From Microbulbifer celer (GTDB taxonomy: Bacteria; Pseudomonadota; Gammaproteobacteria; Pseudomonadales; Cellvibrionaceae), in NCBI RefSeq assembly GCF_020991125.1, contig NZ_CP087715.1, positions 3,339,001 through 3,403,000 on the forward strand: 64,000 nt of DNA. Direction: 5' to 3'. The position numbers were made by a program, and so were the translations under genes. Shown here one piece after another: positions 35,680 through 44,775 of the stretch. Every line of letters begins with the position of its first letter. The first letter of the stretch is position 1. The notes under the pieces were generated by a model. It had not been told where the DNA came from and ran no database searches. It saw only the letters and a list, made by a program, of their open reading frames with translations.

Positions 35680-36927
35680 ATGGCTCCCCCCAGTTCTTAT
35701 CCCAAAGAGTCTCTTCAGAAAGACAAAATCCGTATTCTGCTACTGGAAGGCGTTCACCAGTCCGCGGTGGATCTGCTGTCTTCCCGTGGTTACACCAATG
35801 TGGAATACATTAAAACCGCACTGCCGGAAGACCAGCTGATTGAGAAGATTGCCGACGCGCACTTTGTCGGCATCCGCTCCCGCACCCAGCTTACCCGCAA
35901 GGTGCTGGAAAGCGCGAACAAGCTGATCGCTGTGGGGTGCTTCTGTATCGGCACCAACCAGGTGGACCTGCAGGCGGCTACCGAACAGGGGATCGCGGTC
36001 TTCAACGCACCCTACTCCAATACCCGTAGCGTAGCCGAGCTGGTGATTGCCGAGGCGATCATGTTGCTGCGCGGTATCCCGGAAAAGAACATGGTCTGCC
36101 ACCGCGGCGGCTGGCAAAAGTCTGCGGTGGGCTCCTATGAAGCCCGCGGCAAGACCCTCGGCATTATCGGCTACGGCGCCATCGGCTCGCAGACTTCCGT
36201 ACTGGCGGAAGGCATCGGCATGCGGGTGATCTTTTACGATGTGGTGACCAAGCTGCCACTGGGCAACGCGTCCCAGGTCAACAGCATGGACGAACTGCTG
36301 GCGCAGTCCGATGTGGTGTCCCTGCACGTACCGGAACTGCCTTCCACCAAATGGATGATCGGTGCCGAGCAGATCGCGAAGATGAAGAAAGGTGCCATCC
36401 TGCTGAATGCCTCCCGCGGTACCGTGGTGGAAATCGAGCCGTTGGCGGAAGCGCTGAAGAGCGGTCACCTGGCGGCAACCGCCATCGATGTATTCCCGGT
36501 GGAACCCCGCGGTAACGACGACGAGTTTGTCTCTCCGCTGCGCGGACTGGACAACGCCCTGCTGACACCGCATGTCGGTGGTTCCACCGTAGAGGCCCAG
36601 GAAAATATCGGCGTGGAGGTGTCCGACAAACTGGCGCTCTACTCCGACAACGGTACCACCACCAGCTCGGTAAACTTCCCGGAAGTGGCACTGCCCAGCC
36701 ATGCCGGCGCGCACCGCCTGCTGCATATCCACAAGAACGTACCCGGCGTACTGGGCGCGATCAACCAGGTGTTCTCCGACAACGGCATCAACATCTCCGC
36801 CCAGTTCCTGCAGACCAACGAGACTGTGGGTTATGTGGTGATCGACGTGGATGCGGAATACTCGGACCTGGCGCTGGAAAAACTCAAGAATATTCCCGGC
36901 ACCCTGCGCTGTCGCGTGCTGTTCTGA
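35680..36927 (+). CDS. serA: D-3-phosphoglycerate dehydrogenase
   Basis: 415 residues, close to the 410 of the E. coli enzyme. It opens K-I-R-I-L-L-L-E-G-V-H-Q, has the dinucleotide-binding G-I-I-G-Y-G-A-I-G near residue 160, L-N-A-S-R-G-T-V-V, the E/H catalytic region ending P-H-V-G-G-S-T-x-E-A-Q, and a C-terminal ACT domain (K-N-V-P-G-V-L-G-A-I-N-Q-V-F) that senses serine. It performs the first step of serine synthesis. ATG 35680 (AAGAGA upstream) is preferred over an extension to 35569. A very strong terminator follows. Confidence 0.95.
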   Translation: MAPPSSYPKESLQKDKIRILLLEGVHQSAVDLLSSRGYTNVEYIKTALPEDQLIEKIADAHFVGIRSRTQLTRKVLESANKLIAVGCFCIGTNQVDLQAATEQGIAVFNAPYSNTRSVAELVIAEAIMLLRGIPEKNMVCHRGGWQKSAVGSYEARGKTLGIIGYGAIGSQTSVLAEGIGMRVIFYDVVTKLPLGNASQVNSMDELLAQSDVVSLHVPELPSTKWMIGAEQIAKMKKGAILLNASRGTVVEIEPLAEALKSGHLAATAIDVFPVEPRGNDDEFVSPLRGLDNALLTPHVGGSTVEAQENIGVEVSDKLALYSDNGTTTSSVNFPEVALPSHAGAHRLLHIHKNVPGVLGAINQVFSDNGINISAQFLQTNETVGYVVIDVDAEYSDLALEKLKNIPGTLRCRVLF

Positions 36928-36964
36928 GTTTTCCCAAGCCCATAGCAGTCTGTTAGACTTCCCC

Positions 36965-37014
36965 AAACCCGGGCGGCACGTTTACCCAACAGTGCCGCCC
37001 GGGTTTTCTTTTTT
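36965..37014 (+). terminator. Strong intrinsic terminator of serA
   Basis: Fifteen-base arms (36965-36979 and 36992-37006) pair perfectly around a 12-base loop and are followed by TTCTTTTTT. Confidence 0.93.
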
Positions 37015-37089
37015 CCGTTTCTTTCCAATTTTCGGCCCACTTCCGCGCGTAATGTGCAACTGATCGGTACCGGGCCAAGGCTGCTCCAA

Positions 37090-38004
37090 GTGCAAAACCC
37101 GAATTCCGACTCCGCTGCCGCAGGCCTGCTGGCAGGTATCGGCGCCTTCCTGATCTGGGGATTCGCGCCGCTGTATTTCAATCTGCTCGACGGCATTTCC
37201 GCACCGGAAATTCTCAGCCACCGCAGTGTTTGGTCATTTATTCTGGCGCTGATTCTGCTGGCAATGATCGGCAAACTGCCGGATCTGCGCGCCACCCTGT
37301 GCTCGCGTCAAAAGATGCTGACTCTGCTGTTGTCCACGGTACTGATCGGCAGTAACTGGCTGGTGTTTATCTGGTCCATCACCAACCAGCATCTGCTGGA
37401 TGCCAGCCTCGGCTATTACATCAACCCGCTGATCAGCGTGCTGCTGGGTGTAGTGGTACTCGGGGAAAGGTTGCGGCCGATGCAGTGGATTGCGGTAGCG
37501 CTGGCAGCATTGGGGATTGCCTATGAATTGTGGCAGTTCGGCAAGCTGCCTTTGATCGCGCTGTTTCTGGCGGTGACTTTTGGATTTTATGGCCTGGTGC
37601 GCAAACAGGCACCAGTGGACAGCCTTACCGGGCTCGCAGTAGAGACCCTGTATATGCTGCCGGTTGCCCTGGGTTTTCTGTTCTGGACTACAAGCCCCAC
37701 CAGCAATCTGTTCAATAACAGCTGGGATCTGAATACCCTGCTGGTGCTGGCAGGCCCCATAACCCTGACCCCACTGCTGCTGTTCAATATCGCCGCGCGC
37801 CGGCTCAATCTGTCCACCATCGGGTTTCTGCAGTATCTCGGCCCCACGCTCATGTTTCTGCTCGCCACCCTGTATTACCGGGAACCGTTTGATACCGGCA
37901 AGCTGGTGACCTTTGCCCTGGTGTGGATTGCCCTGGCCTTCTATTCCGCGGACGCACTGGGGCAACGGCGCAAACGCCGTGCACTGCGTAAAAAAGCAAT
38001 CTGA
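37090..38004 (+). CDS. rarD: EamA/RarD family transporter
   Basis: 304 residues, ten predicted membrane helices. The start motif G-L-L-A-G-I-G-A-F-L-I-W-G-F-A-P-L-Y-F, then A-P-E-I-L-S-H-R-S-V-W-S, I-W-S-I-T-N-Q-H-L-L-D-A-S-L-G-Y-Y-I-N-P-L and G-F-L-Q-Y-L-G-P-T are characteristic of RarD permeases (chloramphenicol-resistance-like; true substrate unknown). Two GTG starts are possible: 37054 and 37090. The second leaves the normal short tail before helix one and is used here; the first would add 12 residues. Confidence 0.88.
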   Translation: MQNPNSDSAAAGLLAGIGAFLIWGFAPLYFNLLDGISAPEILSHRSVWSFILALILLAMIGKLPDLRATLCSRQKMLTLLLSTVLIGSNWLVFIWSITNQHLLDASLGYYINPLISVLLGVVVLGERLRPMQWIAVALAALGIAYELWQFGKLPLIALFLAVTFGFYGLVRKQAPVDSLTGLAVETLYMLPVALGFLFWTTSPTSNLFNNSWDLNTLLVLAGPITLTPLLLFNIAARRLNLSTIGFLQYLGPTLMFLLATLYYREPFDTGKLVTFALVWIALAFYSADALGQRRKRRALRKKAI

Positions 38005-38051
38005 AAGGCTTGCCCGGCCAGAATACCGACTCAGGCGCGCCCAAGTCCCTG

Positions 38052-38151
38052 AACCACTAAAGTGAACCATAATTTGACGCCGCTCTCCCGGAAGACCATT
38101 ATAATGGTCCAGTAAAACTGATACTCACAATTTTAGACCACTTTAGTGGTC
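38052..38151. promoter_or_regulatory. hip promoter with three phased operator-like sites
   Basis: Three related 16-base sites begin exactly 42 bases apart: AACCACTAAAGTGAAC (38052), GACCATTATAATGGTC (38094, perfect palindrome) and GACCACTTTAGTGGTC (38136, imperfect only in the centre). A TTGACG (38074-38079) precedes a perfect TATAAT (38100-38105) lying inside the second site, though the spacer of 20 is long. Forty-two bases is four DNA turns, so the sites face the same side. This is the expected layout for autoregulation by the downstream HipB-like protein. Confidence 0.75.
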
Positions 38152-38164
38152 TGCCGGAGTAGCA

Positions 38165-39496
38165 ATGTTTCCCGAACAGGCAACCATTGAGATATTCCAA
38201 AGCGGCCGCTGGCAGCCCGCGGGGATACTTTGCCCGCTAAAGCCCCAGCTCGGTTACCGCAGCCCCAGCCGCCTGGAATATGCGCTTGAGTACGCCGCGG
38301 AATACGCTGGCCCGGATACCACACGGGCGGCCGGCCTGAGCTGCCGCTACCCGGTAGACTTTACCCAGCACGAAGTCCCCCACTGGCCGGCTTTTGTTCT
38401 GGATATGCTTCCCAACGGTTTCGGGCGACAACAATGGCTCGAGCTTCTCAGACTAAGGGACACGCCGTCTGCGGACTGGCCGCTGCTCCTGCGCGGTGCC
38501 GCCTTTCCACCGGGCAATCTTCGTATCGCTGAAGCCGTGGCCGCCAAAGACCTTTCCACACCGGTTCCGACCGCCAACGGCGCACTGGTGCCCATGGCAG
38601 ACCACCCCGGTTTCAATCTGGAAGATGTATTAAACCGGCGGGAGCACTTTGTAGAATACGCATTCCAACATGGCATTTATGCCGCTGGTGCCTCCGATGT
38701 ACAGGGCATCGCCCCGAAGCTGTTGCTGGTACAGGATCTTGAGGGGCGCTGGCACGCCGAAGGGGTTCTGCCGGACGATCGTGTATCCGCCTTCTGGATC
38801 CTGAAACGTCCCCGCGGCCGCGCCGCCGCTGACCGCAATATTCTGCGCAATGAAGCGGCCTATATGCGGGTCGCCCGGAAAATGGGACTGAGGGTATTTG
38901 CGGAACTGGAGTGGGACAACGATTCCCTGTTTATTCCGCGTTTTGACCGCCGTGTGCAGAAGGGTAAATCTGTTGACCGCCTGGGAATGGAAAGCCTTTG
39001 CTCCCTCGCGGGTGTGGCTGAGTTTGGCAAGCCGATCTCCCACGACACACTATGCCGCGCCCTGATCCGATACTCCTCCCAACCCGGGGCCGACCTGCTC
39101 GAATATATCCAGCGGGATATTCTGAACCTGGCGCTCGGCAACAAAGACAATCACGCGCGCAACACAGCGGTGTATCGTTTTGAGAACGGCGATGTCACTC
39201 TCACCCCGCTGTTCGACTTCGCTCCTATGTATCTGGATCCAGAAGGCATCGCGCGGGTATGCCGCTGGGAAGGCGACGCAGAAACAGCCGGAAGACCCGA
39301 GTGGGGAAAGGTACTGGAGCGCTATCGCGAGCAGCTGCCCGATGGGGCTGCCAGGCTGCGTACATTCGGTACACGGCTGCGACAATTACCAGATATCGCC
39401 CATAAAGCCGGTGTCGACGACAATATTATCGAACACCAATTGCCGGCAATTTCGGCCAACGCTGATCAACTGGAATCCCTGAGCGACGCGCAATGA
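38165..39496 (+). CDS. hipA: HipA family serine/threonine kinase toxin
   Basis: 443 residues, ATG with GGAG six bases upstream. An N-terminal domain of about 110 residues is followed by the HipA kinase core. The catalytic block N-K-D-N-H-A-R-N has aspartate 328, asparagine 333 close by, and the metal-binding D351 lies in F-D-F-A-P-M-Y; both agree with the active site of E. coli HipA, which phosphorylates glutamyl-tRNA synthetase or a related target to halt growth. The gene precedes its antitoxin gene and overlaps it by four bases (ATGA), the reverse of classical hipBA order. Confidence 0.93.
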   Translation: MFPEQATIEIFQSGRWQPAGILCPLKPQLGYRSPSRLEYALEYAAEYAGPDTTRAAGLSCRYPVDFTQHEVPHWPAFVLDMLPNGFGRQQWLELLRLRDTPSADWPLLLRGAAFPPGNLRIAEAVAAKDLSTPVPTANGALVPMADHPGFNLEDVLNRREHFVEYAFQHGIYAAGASDVQGIAPKLLLVQDLEGRWHAEGVLPDDRVSAFWILKRPRGRAAADRNILRNEAAYMRVARKMGLRVFAELEWDNDSLFIPRFDRRVQKGKSVDRLGMESLCSLAGVAEFGKPISHDTLCRALIRYSSQPGADLLEYIQRDILNLALGNKDNHARNTAVYRFENGDVTLTPLFDFAPMYLDPEGIARVCRWEGDAETAGRPEWGKVLERYREQLPDGAARLRTFGTRLRQLPDIAHKAGVDDNIIEHQLPAISANADQLESLSDAQ

Positions 39497-39768
39497 AAAT
39501 GACCGCAGAGCAGGCCCGAGAAGAGAAACAGCGGCTCCGGGAAGAATTGGCGCAAGGTACAGTGACACTGGGCGACGCCGTGCGACGGATGCGCAAGATA
39601 ACCGGCATGAGCCAGAAAGAGTACGCGCGGAAAATTGTCGGTATTTCACCACGCATTCTGGCTGAAATAGAAAAGGACACCGGCAACCCCACCCTCGAGA
39701 CGCTCAACAAAATAGGCCGGCCTTTCGGATATCAGGTGGGGTTTGTAACCCGAAAATCAGCGGGCTAA
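39493..39768 (+). CDS. hipB: HipB-like helix-turn-helix antitoxin
   Basis: 91 residues. Residues 35-80 form an XRE helix-turn-helix: I-T-G-M-S-Q-K-E-Y-A-R-K-I-V-G-I-S-P-R-I-L-A-E-I-E, then T-G-N-P-T-L-E-T-L-N-K-I-G-R-P-F-G. The first 30 residues are a charged helix rich in E and R, which may contact the toxin. It overlaps the hipA stop by four bases and ends inside the convergent hydrolase gene by 12. It should neutralise HipA and repress the operon through the three palindromic sites upstream. Confidence 0.9.
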   Translation: MKMTAEQAREEKQRLREELAQGTVTLGDAVRRMRKITGMSQKEYARKIVGISPRILAEIEKDTGNPTLETLNKIGRPFGYQVGFVTRKSAG

Positions 39769-40734
39769 CCACTCATCCAGCGCCTGCACAATCTGCTGGC
39801 GGTAGGGCTGGGTCTCGTTGATCATCTGATGGCGGGCGCCGCGTACAATTACACGCTTGCTGTTGGGAAAGCGATCGCGGATGACGCGCATGTTGTAGCG
39901 CCAGTCCACGGTGCCATCGTCGGTGCCCTGAATCACCAGAATCGGTTTTCGGTTGCGCGGGGTTTTGGGGAAGACTTTTAACCAGTCCACCATCGCCCCC
40001 AGCCAGCGAATCGACATCACCGGGGACTGCAATGGGTCCCGGTGGGCCTGGCGACGGGAAAACTCGGCATCGTGGGTATTGATATTGAAACCACGGCTGG
40101 GGTGCGGCATCAGGAAGCGCCCGAAGTAGAACATCCACTTGCGCAAATGCCAGCGTGCCGGACGTACCAGTGGCGCCAGCAGCATGACTTTGTCAAACGG
40201 CTGCCAGCGACTGAATTGCAGGTAGCTGAGTAGCGTCGCTCCACCGGTACTCTGCCCGAGTCCGTGCCAGGGTTCCGGCATTTTTCCCTTCGCTCTGCGC
40301 AGTAACGCCTCCAAAGTTTCCCGATACTGCAGGAAGGTGTCGATAGCCACCGGTTCACCACTGGAAAGGCCGTGACCGGGAAAATCCATCACCACCACAT
40401 TGAATCCCCGCTCGAGCCCCAGACGGATGGCAGCCCCGTAAATACCGGTGTGGTCAAAATAACCATGACAGATAAACAGTGTGCCCTTGGGCTTGTTGAC
40501 CAGCCAGTACTGGGCAACCAGGTCAAAACCTGTAGCGCTGAAGGTGCCGATCCCGGTGCTACTGGCCTCGTCAAAATTGAGACGGTAGTAATCCCGGTAG
40601 GAGGTAACAGATAGCGGGAGATCCCGATCACAGGCGAAGTCCAGCTCCGGCAGTTGCTGGCGCAGGACAGAATAATCCGGTCGGCGGATAACCGGGCTGG
40701 GGTCGACGGCATTGAAGTCTTTCAGCAGATCCAT
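39757..40734 (-). CDS. Alpha/beta hydrolase, lysophospholipase-like
   Basis: 325 residues. The oxyanion H-G-Y-F-D-H-T, the D-F-P-G-H-G-L-S-S-G motif, the nucleophile in G-L-G-Q-S-T-G-G, aspartate in Q-G-T-D-D-G-T-V-D-W, and late histidine in G-A-R-H-Q-M-I-N-E make a full catalytic triad of the monoglyceride lipase / PldB group. Likely substrate is a lysophospholipid or monoacylglycerol. Its 3-prime end overlaps hipB by 12 bases convergently. Confidence 0.9.
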   Translation of the reverse strand: MDLLKDFNAVDPSPVIRRPDYSVLRQQLPELDFACDRDLPLSVTSYRDYYRLNFDEASSTGIGTFSATGFDLVAQYWLVNKPKGTLFICHGYFDHTGIYGAAIRLGLERGFNVVVMDFPGHGLSSGEPVAIDTFLQYRETLEALLRRAKGKMPEPWHGLGQSTGGATLLSYLQFSRWQPFDKVMLLAPLVRPARWHLRKWMFYFGRFLMPHPSRGFNINTHDAEFSRRQAHRDPLQSPVMSIRWLGAMVDWLKVFPKTPRNRKPILVIQGTDDGTVDWRYNMRVIRDRFPNSKRVIVRGARHQMINETQPYRQQIVQALDEWLAR

Positions 40735-40761
40735 GACTTAATGGTACTGCATTTTAAAACG

Positions 40762-40801
40762 AAAAAGGGCGAACCAGAGCTTATTCACTCGCGGTCCGCC
40801 C
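40762..40801 (-). terminator. Intrinsic terminator downstream of fba
   Basis: On the minus strand GGGCGGACC pairs with GGTTCGCCC (one mismatch-type pair) around a loop of 17 bases and is followed by TTTTT. It lies 36 bases beyond the fba stop. Confidence 0.75.
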
Positions 40802-40836
40802 GTTTCATCACTGGCTACGACTGACGATTAAAAAGA

Positions 40837-41901
40837 TCAGTTGATCTTCGGCACCAGTTCGCCTTTCTCGTAGCGCTGGTACATGCTCTCCAGGCTGATC
40901 GGCTTGATCTTGCTGGCATTGCCGGCGGTGTTGAATGCCTCGTAGCGGGCAATACAGATATCCTTCATGGCCTGGGTGGTGGCCTTGAGGAATTTGCGCG
41001 GGTCGAACTCGGACGGGTTCTCGGCCAGGAAACGACGCACCGCACCGGTAGAGGCCAGGCGCAGGTCGGTATCGATATTCACCTTGCGCACACCGTACTT
41101 GATACCCTCGCAGATCTGCTCAACCGGCACCCCGTAGGTTTCTGGAATCTCACCGCCGAACTCGTTGATGATCTTCAGCCATTCCTGAGGTACAGAAGAG
41201 GAACCGTGCATCACCAGATGGGTATCCGGAATGCGCGCGTGGATTTCCTTGATGCGATCGATGGCAAGGATGTCGCCGGTGGGGGGACGGGTGAACTTGT
41301 AAGCACCGTGGCTGGTACCGCAGGCAATCGCCAGCGCATCCACCTGGGTTTTCTTGACGAAGTCTGCCGCCTCTTCTGGATCGGTCAGCAGCTGGTCGTG
41401 GGACAGTTTGCCCTCGGCACCGACACCGTCTTCCTCGCCGGCCATGCCGGTTTCCAGGGAACCCAGGCAACCGAGTTCCCCCTCGACGGAGACACCGCAG
41501 GCGTGGGCCATGGCCACTGCGCGCTGGGTGACATCCACGTTGTACTCGTAAGACGCCGGGGTCTTGCCGTCTTCCTGCAGGGAGCCGTCCATCATCACCG
41601 AGCTGAAGCCCAACTGGATAGAGCGCTGGCACACCGCGGGGCTGGTACCGTGGTCCTGGTGCATCACGACCGGGATATGCGGGAACTCTTCCACCGCGGC
41701 CAGAATCAGGTGGCGCAGGAAGGGAGCGCCGGCGTATTTGCGGGCACCGGCAGAAGCCTGAACGATCACCGGGGAGTCCGTCTGGTCGGCAGCCTCCATG
41801 ATCGCACGCATCTGCTCGAGGTTGTTGACGTTGAACGCCGGCACACCGTAATCGTGTTCGGCAGCGTGGTCCAACAGTTGGCGCAAGCTGATTAAAGCCA
41901 T
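40837..41901 (-). CDS. fba: Class II fructose-bisphosphate aldolase
   Basis: 354 residues, the size of the Calvin-cycle-type class IIA/B enzymes. Zinc-binding and catalytic features include V-V-M-H-Q-D-H-G near residue 80, a D-G-S-L motif, V-E-G-E-L-G-C-L-G and H-G-S-S-S-V-P near 230. It splits fructose 1,6-bisphosphate into DHAP and glyceraldehyde 3-phosphate. With pgk 200 bases upstream on the same strand, this is the lower glycolysis cluster; a hairpin between them suggests partial separation of the messages. Confidence 0.95.
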   Translation of the reverse strand: MALISLRQLLDHAAEHDYGVPAFNVNNLEQMRAIMEAADQTDSPVIVQASAGARKYAGAPFLRHLILAAVEEFPHIPVVMHQDHGTSPAVCQRSIQLGFSSVMMDGSLQEDGKTPASYEYNVDVTQRAVAMAHACGVSVEGELGCLGSLETGMAGEEDGVGAEGKLSHDQLLTDPEEAADFVKKTQVDALAIACGTSHGAYKFTRPPTGDILAIDRIKEIHARIPDTHLVMHGSSSVPQEWLKIINEFGGEIPETYGVPVEQICEGIKYGVRKVNIDTDLRLASTGAVRRFLAENPSEFDPRKFLKATTQAMKDICIARYEAFNTAGNASKIKPISLESMYQRYEKGELVPKIN

Positions 41902-41994
41902 GAAAAAAACCTTTCTCGTCGAAATTTAGCTGGTAATTACTACTTGTCGTGCGATTCCTGAAGCGGGGCTCCGGTCGCATCTATTTTTAATATT

Positions 41995-42082
41995 GGGTAC
42001 TTCTAACTCGGGTACTTCTAAACCAGTGGGTACATCTACAACTGAATGGGCTGCCCCGGCGCCGTCAAGCGCCGGGGCAGCC
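41995..42082. repeat. Direct repeats plus a strong hairpin between pgk and fba
   Basis: Three imperfect copies of GGGTAC-T/A-TCTA lie at 41995, 42010 and 42028. At 42049-42062 and 42069-42082 are perfect 14-base arms of a GC-rich hairpin, 20 bases past the pgk stop on the minus strand. No T-run follows, so this probably slows or stabilises RNA rather than ends it fully. Confidence 0.6.
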
Positions 42083-42101
42083 TGTAAATTCAGGCTCAGC
42101 C

Positions 42102-43265
42102 TTACTCGCTGGCGCGGCTTTCCAGCATCGCTACCGCCGGTAGCACCTTGCCTTCCACGTATTCCAGGAAAGCACCACCCCCTGTAGAAATATAGGAGAC
42201 TTGCTCGGCAATGCCGTACTTGTCTACCGCGGCCAGGGTGTCGCCACCACCGGCAATGGAGAAGGCGTCACTGTCGGCAATCGCTTTGGAAAGGCGCTCG
42301 GTTCCACCGCCAAACTGGTCAAACTCGAACACGCCTACCGGGCCGTTCCAGATGATGGTCTTGGCACTTTTGAGGATGTCCGCCAGTACGGCGGAGGAGT
42401 CCGGGCCGATATCGAAGATCATGTCGTCTTCGGCAACAGCGTCCGCGGGCTTGGTTTCCGCCGCCGCGGACTCGCTGAACTCCTTGCCGGTCACCACATC
42501 GGTGGGCAGTGGAATATCGCATTTCTCCATCAGGTTCTTGGCGGTGTCCACCAGATCGTGCTCGCACAGGGATTTGCCTACCGGCTTGCCGGCCGCGGCG
42601 AGGAAGGTATTGGCGATGCCGCCGCCGACGATCAGCTGATCCACCTTATCGGACAGGCTCTCGAGCACGGTCAGCTTGGTGGAGACCTTGGAGCCGCCAA
42701 CGATGGCCACCATCGGGCGCGCGGGCTTCGCAAGCGCTTTTTCCAGCGCGTCCAGCTCTGCCGCCAGCAGTGGGCCGGCACAGGCCACCGGGGCAAATTT
42801 GGCCACGCCGTGGGTGGAGGCCTGGGCGCGGTGCGCGGTGCCGAAGGCGTCCATCACAAAGATGTCGCACAGGGCCGCGTACTGCTTGGCCAAGGCCTCT
42901 TCGTCTTTCTTCTCACCTTTGTTGAAGCGCACGTTTTCCAGCAGCGCCACCTCACCGTCTGCAAGATCCACGCCGCCCTGCCAGTCCTTGACCACCGGTA
43001 CCTCTTTGCCCAGCAGCTTGCCCAGGTGCGCGGCCACCGGTGCCATGGAGAACTCTTCGGCGTACTCGCCTTCGGTGGGGCGGCCCAGGTGGGACATCAG
43101 CAGCACTTTCGCGCCGGCATCGACAGCGGCCTTGATGGTGGGGAGTGCCGCGCGAATGCGCGCGTCGGAGGTTACCGCACCGTCTTTTACCGGTACGTTC
43201 AGGTCTTCGCGGATCAGAACGCGTTTGCCCGCCAGATCCTGGTCCTTCATCAATTTAACCGCCAT
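42102..43265 (-). CDS. pgk: Phosphoglycerate kinase
   Basis: 387 residues. [11 protein letters not shown] near the start, the substrate-binding S-H-L-G-R-P-x-[10 protein letters not shown], the nucleotide motif G-P-V-G-V-F-E and the C-terminal G-G-G-D-T-L-A-A-V form a complete enzyme. ATG 43265 has GAGGATT upstream; an extension to 43322 lacks a site. It transfers phosphate from 1,3-bisphosphoglycerate to ADP. Confidence 0.96.
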   Translation of the reverse strand: MAVKLMKDQDLAGKRVLIREDLNVPVKDGAVTSDARIRAALPTIKAAVDAGAKVLLMSHLGRPTEGEYAEEFSMAPVAAHLGKLLGKEVPVVKDWQGGVDLADGEVALLENVRFNKGEKKDEEALAKQYAALCDIFVMDAFGTAHRAQASTHGVAKFAPVACAGPLLAAELDALEKALAKPARPMVAIVGGSKVSTKLTVLESLSDKVDQLIVGGGIANTFLAAAGKPVGKSLCEHDLVDTAKNLMEKCDIPLPTDVVTGKEFSESAAAETKPADAVAEDDMIFDIGPDSSAVLADILKSAKTIIWNGPVGVFEFDQFGGGTERLSKAIADSDAFSIAGGGDTLAAVDKYGIAEQVSYISTGGGAFLEYVEGKVLPAVAMLESRASE

Positions 43266-43601
43266 AGCCAATCCTCTGTTGCTGGTTACTGAATACTCAC
43301 TTACCCACGGTACGGTAAGCACCCCGGGAGCGGGCGCGGATTATAAGCGCTAGCGAACGCCCCTGCCCACAGCGGCAACCGGAACGATGGCACCGGGCCA
43401 CGGCACTATCGGCGCGGAGTATATCAACGCGGTTTGTAAATGGATTACCGCACAGTGTGGATATCACACTGATAGCGCTGTCATTTTTACAAGAATGCAA
43501 AAAAGTGACCGCTGCCGCGTTGCCCGCGCCATTGCTGCTCTCTACCATTACGCTTCCACGTACTGGCATCAGTAGTGAGCTGTCGGCTAAAAGGAACCGC
43601 C
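43266..43601. other. Intergenic region between divergent pgk and hydrolase
   Basis: 336 bases carrying both promoters. The sequence includes TGGATTACCGCACAGTGTGGATATCACACTGATAGC in which CAGTGTGGATATCACACTG is a near-perfect inverted repeat (about 43452-43470), a possible operator. No gene has a convincing start here. Confidence 0.4.
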
Positions 43602-44372
43602 ATGTCCCAGCGCAAGCGCCGCGAGAAGGTCACTTTCCCCAACCTTCAGGGGGAAAAGCTCGCAGGCATTCTCGAATTCCCTACCGGCTCGCCCGCAGGC
43701 TACGCGCTGTTCGCTCCCTGCTTCACCTGTGGCAAGGATGTGCTTGCCGCCTCCCGTATCTGCCGCCGGCTGGCGGAGCTGGGTATTGCCACCCTGCGTT
43801 TCGATTTCACCGGCCTCGGCGACAGCGAGGGCGACTTCAGTGAGACCAATTTCTCCACCAATGTGGACGACCTGAAAGCGGCTGCGGCATTCTTGCGCGA
43901 AACCCATCGACCGGCGGACCTGTTGATCGGCCACAGCCTGGGAGGCGCTGCGGTACTGGCGGCAGCGGCGGATATTCCGGAAGCCAAGGCGATTGTCACC
44001 ATCGCGGCACCTAGAGATCCGCAACATGTCTTGAAGCAGTTCTCCCGCGATCTTAAAGCCATCAGGGAACACGGTCAGGCGGAAGTGGCGCTGTCGGGCC
44101 GCCCGTTTATCATTCGCAAGCACTTTATCGAGGACGTGGAATCTATCCGGGAAGGCTACATCCACGAGCTTGGCCGCCCGCTGTTGATCTACCATTCTCC
44201 GGTAGACGCCACCGTTTCTATTGATGAGGCAGCGGACATCTACAACCGAGCGATGCACCCGAAGAGCTTTATCAGCCTCGACGCGGCCGATCACCTGTTG
44301 ACCCGGCGCGAAGATGCCCTCTATGTCGCCAATACCCTTGCGACCTGGGCCGCGCCCCATTTGCAGGGTTAG
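43602..44372 (+). CDS. Alpha/beta hydrolase family protein
   Basis: 256 residues from ATG 43602 with AAGGAAC upstream. The nucleophile motif G-H-S-L-G-G-A and [12 protein letters not shown], with the late aspartate in H-S-P-V-D-A-T-V and the histidine in A-D-H-L-L, complete a triad. This is the hydrolase half often found fused to OsmC-like peroxidase domains; here it stands alone. Substrate is unknown; the family is called dienelactone-hydrolase-like in some annotations. Confidence 0.88.
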   Translation: MSQRKRREKVTFPNLQGEKLAGILEFPTGSPAGYALFAPCFTCGKDVLAASRICRRLAELGIATLRFDFTGLGDSEGDFSETNFSTNVDDLKAAAAFLRETHRPADLLIGHSLGGAAVLAAAADIPEAKAIVTIAAPRDPQHVLKQFSRDLKAIREHGQAEVALSGRPFIIRKHFIEDVESIREGYIHELGRPLLIYHSPVDATVSIDEAADIYNRAMHPKSFISLDAADHLLTRREDALYVANTLATWAAPHLQG

Positions 44373-44412
44373 GAACCCCGGATCAAGTCCATTCATCAGT
44401 TGGAGAGCGGAT

Positions 44413-44607
44413 ATGCAGACCGTGGAAGAGTTCAGCGATCAATGCCCCTACTGCGGGGAATCAATCCTGTTGATGATCGATACTTCCGCCGGTAGCCGGC
44501 ACTACATTGAGGACTGCTCCGTATGCTGCCGGCCGATTCAGGTTCTGGTTAGTGTGGATATGGACGGGGACTGGCAGGTGCAGCTGAAGCACGAAAACGA
44601 CGTTTAA
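44413..44607 (+). CDS. CPXCG motif cysteine-rich small protein
   Basis: 64 residues. ATG 44413 follows GGAGAGC. Two cysteine pairs, C-P-Y-C near residue 11 and C-S-V-C-C near 36, match the CPXCG family, presumably one zinc ribbon. It lies 40 bases after the hydrolase and is likely cotranscribed. Function unknown; the fold resembles small zinc-binding adaptors. Confidence 0.85.
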   Translation: MQTVEEFSDQCPYCGESILLMIDTSAGSRHYIEDCSVCCRPIQVLVSVDMDGDWQVQLKHENDV

Positions 44608-44775
44608 CGCCGCGCGCTAACGCCCGGCGCCATTGCAGAACAGAATCCGTAGCGCTATAAACGATGTCCCGGCCGCGCAGGACGATCCCCGACCCGGCCC
44701 ACAGGCTCAGCGCTTCACCGGTTGCGAGCCTTAAAACAATGCAATGCACAGCCAACAATAAAAAGGACACCTGTT

